Made by a program: the position numbers and the translations under genes. A stretch of DNA of 64,000 bases, from contig NC_011420.2 of NCBI RefSeq assembly GCF_000016185.1, positions 248,001 through 312,000 on the forward strand, in the 5' to 3' direction. Of the stretch, positions 58,856-64,000 are shown in pieces. This DNA comes from Rhodospirillum centenum SW. Its GTDB lineage: Bacteria > Pseudomonadota > Alphaproteobacteria > Azospirillales > Azospirillaceae. Position 1 is the first letter of the stretch. Every line of letters starts with the position of its first letter. The notes under the pieces were generated by a model, which saw nothing but the letters and a program-made list of their open reading frames with translations, made no database searches and had not been told where the DNA came from.

Positions 58856-61483
58856 ATGATGGGCGCGATGAGAGTGACAGGAACCGAAGCCCCCTGCTGG
58901 TCGGAGCCGGCCGATGCGGTGGCCGAGAGGGCGGGCAGCGGGCGGGACGGGCTGACGACCGCGGAAGCCGCGGCCCGCCTTGCTGCCACCCGGCGGCGGG
59001 GAAGCGGCGACAGTGCGCTGCTCGCGGCGGTGCGGCTGTTCCTGCGCCAGATCCTCAGCCCCCTGGTGCTGATCCTGCTGTTCGGCGCCGGCGTTTCCGC
59101 CGTGCTGGGCGACTGGATGGATACCGGCATCATCCTGACCATCGTGCTGGGCAGCGCGCTGCTGAGCTTCACGCAGGAGTTCCGGGCCTCGGCCGCCGTG
59201 GCGGAACTGCGCCAGCGCCTCTCGCTCAAGGCGACCGTCCTGCGCGACGGCCAGCCTGTCAGGATCGACGCGACGGAGGTGGTGGCGGGCGACGTGGTGC
59301 TGCTGTCCGCCGGCAACCTGGTTCCGGCCGACGGCATCCTGCTGGAAGCCAAGGACCTGCTGGTGGCGGAGGCGGCGCTGACCGGCGAGTCCTTCCCGGT
59401 GGAGAAGCAGCCCGGCGTGCTGCCGGCGGCGACCGAACTGGGTGCCCGGAGCAACTGCCTGTTCCAGGGCACCTCCGTCCGCTCCGGCACCGGCCGCCTG
59501 CTGGTCGTCGCCACGGGCGACGCCACGGAACTGGGGCGGATCGGCTTCCGGCTGCGTACCGCCCCGCCGGAGACGGACTTCGCCCGCGGCCTGCGCCGTT
59601 TCGGCATCATGCTGACGCAGGTGATGCTGGTCATCGTCGTGCTGGTGCTGACGATGAACCTGCTGCGCGACCGGCCGCTCGCGGAGACGCTGCTGTTCGC
59701 CGTGGCGCTGGCCGTGGGGCTGTCGCCCGAGCTGCTGCCGGCCATCGTATCGGTGACGCTGTCGGCCGGTGCCCGCGCCCTGGCCCGCACCGGGGTCATC
59801 GTCCGCCGCCTGGAGGCGATCGAGAACCTGGGCAGCATGGACATCCTCTGCACCGACAAGACGGGGACCCTCACCCAGGGCATCGCCCGCCTGGACCGGA
59901 CGCTGGACCCGGACGGCGCCCCGTCGGACGAGGTGCTCCGCCTCGCCTTCCTGAACGCGGCCTTCGAAACGGGGATCGAGAACCCGCTGGACGCCGCGAT
60001 CACGGAGGCCGGCAGAGCGCGGGGGCTGGATACCGCCGGCTGGCGCAAGATCGACGAGATCCCCTACGACTTCGTGCGGCGGCGCCTGACGGTGGTCGTG
60101 GCCGGGGGCGGCCCGGGCAACCTTCCGCCGGGCAACCTTCCGCCGGACAGTCATCTGCCCGACAGCCACCTGCCCGACAGCCACCTGCCCGACAGCCACC
60201 TGATCGTCACCAAGGGAGCGGTCGAGCCGGTGCTGGACTGCTGCACCGTCCTCGGCCTGGAGGCGCCGCGGCCGCTGGACAAGGACGCCCGCGCGGCGAT
60301 CCTGGAGCGGTTCCAGCGCCTGGGCGGAGACGGGTACAGGGTGCTGGCGCTGGCCGCGCGGCGGGTCCCGGCCAGGGCCGCCTACGGCCACGGGGACGAG
60401 GCGGAGATGGCCTTCCTGGGCTTCCTGCTGCTGCGCGACCCACCGAAGCCCGATGCGGCGGCAACGCTGGACGATCTGCACCGGCTGGGCGTGCGGACCA
60501 AGATCATCACCGGCGACAACCGCCACGTCGCGGCCAGTCTGGCACGGGAGGTCGGGCTGGACCCGGCGGCGCTGCTGACCGGCGCCGATCTGGACCGTCT
60601 CTCCGACGATGCCCTGTGGCACCGGGCGCCGCGTACCGACCTGTTCGCGGAAGTCGATCCGCAGCAGAAGGAGCGGATCATCCGGGCCCTGCGGCGGGCC
60701 GGCCATGTCGTCGGCTACATGGGCGACGGCGTGAACGACGCGCCGGCGCTGCACGCCGCCGACATCGGCATCTCCGTCGAAGGGGCCGTGGACGTGGCGC
60801 GGGAGAGCGCCGACATCGTGCTGCTGCGGCCGGACCTGGGGGTGCTGCGCCAGGGCATCGAAGACGGGCGCCGCACCTTCGCCAACACCCAGAAGTACAT
60901 CGCCATCACCGTCAGCGCCAATTTCGGCAACATGCTGAGCATGGCCGTGGCGTCGCTGGTGCTGCCGTTCCTGCCCATGCTGGCGAAGCAGATCCTGCTG
61001 AACAACTTCCTGTCGGATTTTCCCTCGGTCGCCATCTCCACCGACCGCGTGGATCCTGAGTCGATCCGCCGACCGCCGCGGTGGAGCATCCGGGAAATCC
61101 GGCGCTTCATGCTGGTCTTCGGCATCGTCAGCAGCCTGTTCGATGTCCTGACGTTCGCCCTGCTGCTGCTGGTCTTCGACGCCTCCGAGCCGTTGTTCCA
61201 GACCTCCTGGTTCTTCGTCTCGCTGCTGACGGAACTGATGGTGGTGCTTGTGCTGCGCACCCGCCGTCCGGCCTTCGGAAGCCGGCCGGGCCTGTTGCTG
61301 CTGGCCTCCACCCTTGCGGTCGCCGGGCTGGCGGTCGCCATCCCCTATGCCGGCTGGCTGGCCGGCCCGCTGGGCTTCGTCCCGCTGCCACCGGCACTGC
61401 TGGCCACGCTGCTGGGCGTGGTGGCCCTCTATGTGGCGGCGACGGAACTGGCCAAGCGCCGCTTCTACCGGGCGGCTCCCTGA
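58856..61483 (+). CDS. mgtA: magnesium-translocating P-type ATPase (P3B)
   Basis: About 875 residues. The P-type core is complete: actuator LTGESFPVEK, phosphorylation site ILCTDKTGTLTQG (Asp near 334), hinge GDGVNDAPALHAADIG, and Mg-type TM segments LSPELLPAIVSVTLSAGARALA and LLNNFLSDFPSVAISTDRVD. It imports Mg2+ with ATP at the inner membrane. Length is slightly under E. coli MgtA (898). The nucleotide-binding domain carries an inserted Pro/Asp/His pentapeptide repeat (421-449). The start is unsure (58853, 58856, 58859 or 58868). It lies 67 bp behind acvB, same strand. No mgtC or leader gene is seen. Confidence 0.93.
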   Translation: MMGAMRVTGTEAPCWSEPADAVAERAGSGRDGLTTAEAAARLAATRRRGSGDSALLAAVRLFLRQILSPLVLILLFGAGVSAVLGDWMDTGIILTIVLGSALLSFTQEFRASAAVAELRQRLSLKATVLRDGQPVRIDATEVVAGDVVLLSAGNLVPADGILLEAKDLLVAEAALTGESFPVEKQPGVLPAATELGARSNCLFQGTSVRSGTGRLLVVATGDATELGRIGFRLRTAPPETDFARGLRRFGIMLTQVMLVIVVLVLTMNLLRDRPLAETLLFAVALAVGLSPELLPAIVSVTLSAGARALARTGVIVRRLEAIENLGSMDILCTDKTGTLTQGIARLDRTLDPDGAPSDEVLRLAFLNAAFETGIENPLDAAITEAGRARGLDTAGWRKIDEIPYDFVRRRLTVVVAGGGPGNLPPGNLPPDSHLPDSHLPDSHLPDSHLIVTKGAVEPVLDCCTVLGLEAPRPLDKDARAAILERFQRLGGDGYRVLALAARRVPARAAYGHGDEAEMAFLGFLLLRDPPKPDAAATLDDLHRLGVRTKIITGDNRHVAASLAREVGLDPAALLTGADLDRLSDDALWHRAPRTDLFAEVDPQQKERIIRALRRAGHVVGYMGDGVNDAPALHAADIGISVEGAVDVARESADIVLLRPDLGVLRQGIEDGRRTFANTQKYIAITVSANFGNMLSMAVASLVLPFLPMLAKQILLNNFLSDFPSVAISTDRVDPESIRRPPRWSIREIRRFMLVFGIVSSLFDVLTFALLLLVFDASEPLFQTSWFFVSLLTELMVVLVLRTRRPAFGSRPGLLLLASTLAVAGLAVAIPYAGWLAGPLGFVPLPPALLATLLGVVALYVAATELAKRRFYRAAP
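60116..60202 (+). repeat. 15-bp in-frame minisatellite within mgtA
   Basis: Six 15-bp units encode GNLPP, GNLPP, DSHLP, DSHLP, DSHLP and DSHL. The last three DNA copies (60158-60202) are nearly identical (CCCGACAGCCACCTG), and the first of the four DSHL units has two base changes. Unit size is divisible by three, so copy-number change keeps the frame. It sits between the strand LTVVVAGG and LIVTKGAVEPVL of the nucleotide-binding domain. Confidence 0.92.
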
Positions 61484-61531
61484 CAGCGCGGGATGCGACA
61501 TTCCGACGCTTCAGACTGTAACAAATCCCGT

Positions 61532-61545
61532 TTACCTACGGGTAA
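61532..61545. promoter_or_regulatory. dyad upstream of HD-GYP gene
   Basis: TTACC-TACG-GGTAA forms a 5-bp-arm inverted repeat 96 bp before the HD-GYP start, in the AT-richer 61515-61575 part of the 157-bp gap after mgtA. TACCTTAG follows at 61558. It could be an operator or part of a promoter; there is no T-run to make it a terminator. Confidence 0.35.
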
Positions 61546-61640
61546 CACACCTCTCATACCTTAGCATTCAAGGACTGCCGACGCGCCGGGACCCCGCTCC
61601 TGGGCGCCGGGGCTGAGACCGTAGACTTCCGGTGACCTGA

Positions 61641-62843
61641 ATGGGCACAGCTCATGCGTCGTCGTTCGTGATGGCGGACGACCCCTGGGTCGGACTGAAC
61701 GGCGGGCTGGAGGCCCAGCTCGCCGGACTGCACCGGGAGATCAGGGAGACGCCGGAACTGGCGGCGATCGACCGCATCGCCGTGGCGGTCCATGATCCCG
61801 CGTCGGGGCGGCTGCGGACCTTCGTCGAGTCCAACATCGGCTCCCGGCCGTTCGACCGCTTTTCCGACCGGCTGGAACTGCACCCCACCCTGGCCGCCGT
61901 CGCCACGACCGGCATCCCCTTCATCAACAACGCGATCGGCACCGGCGCCGCGGTCGGGGCTGACGGGCTGAACGACCGGCTGCTGGCACTCGGCCTGCGC
62001 TCCCGCTACATCGTCCGCATCCACCGTGCGGGCACGCTCTACGGCTTCATCTTCTTCAACTCCGGCCGGCCCGGCTTCTTCACCGAGGCGACGGTGGCGG
62101 CGCTCACCCCCTACCGCCGTCTGATCGACGTGCTGGTGGTCGGCACGCTGACCAGCCAGCGCACCATGCTGGCCGCCGTCCGCTCGGCGCTCCAGGTCAG
62201 CCACTACCGCAACGAGGAGACGGGCGCCCACCTGGACCGGATGAGCCGTTATGCCGAGCTGATCGCCCAGACCCTGGCTACCCGCTATCTGCTGTCCGAC
62301 GAGTTCGTGGAGTACGTGCTCCAGTACGCGCCGCTGCACGATATCGGCAAGGTCGCCGTGCCCGACCACATCCTGCTGAAGCGGGGCAAGCTGCTGCCTG
62401 ACGAATACGAGGTGATGAAGACCCATGTCGCCAAGGGCGTGGAGATCATCGACGCCATGATCCACGACCACGGGCTGGAAGCGCTGCCGTACCGCGACCT
62501 GCTGCGCAACGTCGTGGCCCATCACCATGAATGCTATGACGGCAGCGGCTACCCGCACGGGCTGGCGGGTGAGGCCATCTCGCTGGAGGGCCGGATCGTC
62601 GCCGTGGCCGACGTGTTCGACGCCCTGACCTCGCAGCGCCCCTACAAGGACGCCTGGAGCAACGACACGGCGGCCGCCTTCCTGCGGGCCCAGGCGGGCC
62701 GCCGGTTCGACCCGGCCTGCGTGGAGGCGCTGCTGGCCGATCCGGGCGCGATCCGGGACATCCAGCAGCGCTTCCGCGAGACCCCCGGCGGCTTCGGGCT
62801 GGCCGCGCTGCGGCAGCGGGCGGCGCAGGCCGCCGCCTGCTGA
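61641..62843 (+). CDS. GAF-like sensor with HD-GYP c-di-GMP phosphodiesterase
   Basis: 400 residues, soluble. Residues 25-165 look like a GAF-type domain (IAVAVHDPASGRLRTFVESNIG to LYGFIFFNSGRPGFF). The HD-GYP domain (about 190-375) is canonical: EETGAHLDRMSRYAELIA, APLHDIGKVAVPDHIL (HD at 233-234), VAHHHECYDGSGYPHGL and RIVAVADVFDALTSQRPYK. All metal-binding His/Asp and the GYP motif are present, so c-di-GMP hydrolysis is expected. It could tune the PilZ-tailed chemoreceptor encoded 10 kb upstream, but that is inference. The ATG has a weak ribosome site (GGTGACCTGA). Confidence 0.93.
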   Translation: MGTAHASSFVMADDPWVGLNGGLEAQLAGLHREIRETPELAAIDRIAVAVHDPASGRLRTFVESNIGSRPFDRFSDRLELHPTLAAVATTGIPFINNAIGTGAAVGADGLNDRLLALGLRSRYIVRIHRAGTLYGFIFFNSGRPGFFTEATVAALTPYRRLIDVLVVGTLTSQRTMLAAVRSALQVSHYRNEETGAHLDRMSRYAELIAQTLATRYLLSDEFVEYVLQYAPLHDIGKVAVPDHILLKRGKLLPDEYEVMKTHVAKGVEIIDAMIHDHGLEALPYRDLLRNVVAHHHECYDGSGYPHGLAGEAISLEGRIVAVADVFDALTSQRPYKDAWSNDTAAAFLRAQAGRRFDPACVEALLADPGAIRDIQQRFRETPGGFGLAALRQRAAQAAAC

Positions 62844-62867
62844 GGCCCCCCGCCGCAGGTCGGCCCG

Positions 62868-63989
62868 TCACGCCATCTGGGCGATGGTGCTGCGGAAGCG
62901 GCGGAGCGCGATGCCGAACAGGGTGGTCCCGATCCCGGCCAGGGTCAGGAACTGCGGCCACACCACGTCCAGCCCCGCACCGCGGAACAGCACCGCCTGC
63001 GCCAGCATGATGAAATGCGTGGTCGGCGCGGCCAGCATGATCGTCTGCACGGCTTCGGGCATGCTCTCCCGCGGGGTGTCGCCGCCCGAGAGCATCTGGA
63101 GCGGCAGCAGCACCAGGATCAGCAGCAGGCCGAACTGCGGCATCGAGCGGGCCACCGTTGCCAGCAGGATGCCCATGGAGGTGGTGGCGAAGAGGTGCAG
63201 CACCGCCCCGGCCAGGAACAGCGCGACGGAGCCCTGGACGGGCACCTCCAGCGCCCCCCGCACGACGAACAGCAAGGAGACGGTGCAGGCCAGCAGCACG
63301 ACCAGTCCCATGGACCAGACCTTGGCCGCCATGATCTCGAACGGGGTCACCGGCATGACCAGCAGATGTTCCACCGTGCCATGCTCGCGCTCGCGGATCA
63401 GGGCCGCCCCGGTGAGCACGATGGACAGCATGGTGATGTTGTTGATCACCTCCATGATCGAGCCGAACCAGGTCCGGTTCAGCTCCGGATTGAAACGCAG
63501 CCGCAGGGCCAGATCGACGGGCATCTCCGCCACCTCCCGGTAGCGCTTGGCGAAGGCCGTCACCTCGTCGCTGATGATGGTCTGGATGTAGCCGTTGCCG
63601 GTGAAGGCCTGGCTCATCCGGGTGGCATCCACGTTGAGCTGGATCGTCGGCCGGCGCCCGGCCAGCAGGTCGCTCTGGAAGTCGGGCGGAATGCCCAGCG
63701 CGAAGGTGTCCAGACCCGCATCCATGCGGGCATCCATCTCCGCCTGGGTGATCAGGGCGGGCGGCAGGAAGTAGGGCGGGAAGAAGGCGCTGGCGATGCG
63801 GCTGGACAGGGGCGAACGGTCCTCGTCCACGATGGCGATGGGAGCGAGGTTGAGCGTGTCCGGCAGCGCCTTCGCCGCCGTGTAGATGGAGAGGGTGAAG
63901 GCGTAGGCGATCAGGACCAGCATCACCGGATCGCGCAGCAGGCTGCGCAGTTCCTTGACGCCGAGCTGGAGCACGTTGCCGGGGCGCAT
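62868..63989 (-). CDS. ABC-2 type transporter permease (YhhJ/YbhR-like)
   Basis: 373 residues. TM1 (LLRDPVMLVLIAYAFTLSIYTAA) is followed by a long periplasmic loop (about 45-175: NLAPIAIVDEDRSPLSSRIASAFF) and five TM helices with the ABC-2 segment LIREREHGTVEHLLVMPVTPFEIMAAKVW. This is the ABC-2 layout of YhhJ/YbhR/YbhS-type exporters with a HlyD partner. It needs an ATPase encoded elsewhere. Its ATG lies 3 nt after a TGA (63993-63995) of a same-strand gene mostly outside the window, probably the ATPase or second permease. Substrate is unknown; drug or lipid-like export is usual. Confidence 0.9.
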   Translation of the reverse strand: MRPGNVLQLGVKELRSLLRDPVMLVLIAYAFTLSIYTAAKALPDTLNLAPIAIVDEDRSPLSSRIASAFFPPYFLPPALITQAEMDARMDAGLDTFALGIPPDFQSDLLAGRRPTIQLNVDATRMSQAFTGNGYIQTIISDEVTAFAKRYREVAEMPVDLALRLRFNPELNRTWFGSIMEVINNITMLSIVLTGAALIREREHGTVEHLLVMPVTPFEIMAAKVWSMGLVVLLACTVSLLFVVRGALEVPVQGSVALFLAGAVLHLFATTSMGILLATVARSMPQFGLLLILVLLPLQMLSGGDTPRESMPEAVQTIMLAAPTTHFIMLAQAVLFRGAGLDVVWPQFLTLAGIGTTLFGIALRRFRSTIAQMA

Positions 63990-64000
63990 GGCTCAGCCCT

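Noticed and set aside
57238-61501. Long antisense open frames over mprF, acvB and mgtA
   Set aside because: These are shadows of strong forward-strand genes; the translations are Arg/Pro/Gly/Gln-rich and show no family motif.
1-64000. CRISPR array, prophage, IS element, tRNA or rRNA
   Set aside because: I saw no regularly spaced direct repeats, transposase or integrase motifs, terminal inverted repeats, or recognisable tRNA/rRNA sequence; gene style and GC are uniform apart from promoter regions.

Overview
The window is very GC-rich with tightly packed genes and many ATGA-type or few-base junctions. It looks like chromosomal DNA of an alphaproteobacterium. A bchE-bchJ pair (anaerobic bacteriochlorophyll synthesis), MCPs carrying Cache and PilZ domains, CioA-type cytochrome bd, an lpiA/acvB-type pair and several TonB-dependent receptors together suggest a purple non-sulfur phototroph of the Rhodospirillales/Azospirillaceae. 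Rhodospirillum (Rhodocista) centenum is the kind of organism I have in mind. That placement is inference from gene content only. I saw no tRNA, rRNA, CRISPR array, transposase, prophage or obviously foreign tract.

Layout. 1-4.8 kb: a truncated universal stress protein, a coupled MaoC-PaaI-GNAT operon, an ECF sigma/anti-sigma pair, a SPOUT RNA methyltransferase and a coiled-coil protein. 4.9-10.8 kb: glycerol catabolism (glpD and glpK), interrupted by a secreted S10 peptidase and an Ldh2-family dehydrogenase. 10.8-14.7 kb: an ACT-domain regulator, the glutathione-dependent formaldehyde pathway, and an orphan histidine kinase with an unrecognised sensor domain. 15-20 kb: TetR plus an RND efflux operon. 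20-24.6 kb: M1 peptidase with a coupled small partner, an alpha/beta hydrolase and a small protein. 24.9-32.5 kb: an orphan TonB receptor and a second TetR/RND module with a visible operator. 32.6-35.2 kb: bchE-bchJ behind an FNR-like box. 35.3-36.9 kb: a ribbon-helix-helix regulator and a PHB-depolymerase-like esterase. 36.9-39.8 kb: cydAB and a small hypothetical gene. 39.9-49.5 kb: a phosphorus-scavenging island (glycerophosphodiesterase, PhoD with its TonB receptor, and a divergent TonB receptor with beta-propeller phytase). 49.9-54.6 kb: two MCPs flanking a free-standing periplasmic Cache protein. 54.8-61.5 kb: mprF, acvB and a Mg-type P-ATPase. 61.6-64 kb: a HD-GYP protein and an ABC-2 permease.

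How the parts fit. Low oxygen would induce bchE-bchJ, and the bd oxidase could serve microaerobic respiration. The phosphorus island would release phosphate from phytate, phosphodiesters and phosphomonoesters outside the inner membrane. Its glycerol products would feed GlpK and GlpD. MprF and AcvB would make and hydrolyse aminoacyl-phosphatidylglycerol next to a Mg2+ pump, a set fitting envelope-charge, acid or low-Mg2+ adaptation. The main novelty leads are the free-standing Cache protein between two chemoreceptors, the duplicated Cys-Gly tail of BchE, the in-frame pentapeptide minisatellite in the Mg2+ ATPase, the paired candidate Pho boxes, and the kinase with an unknown sensor.
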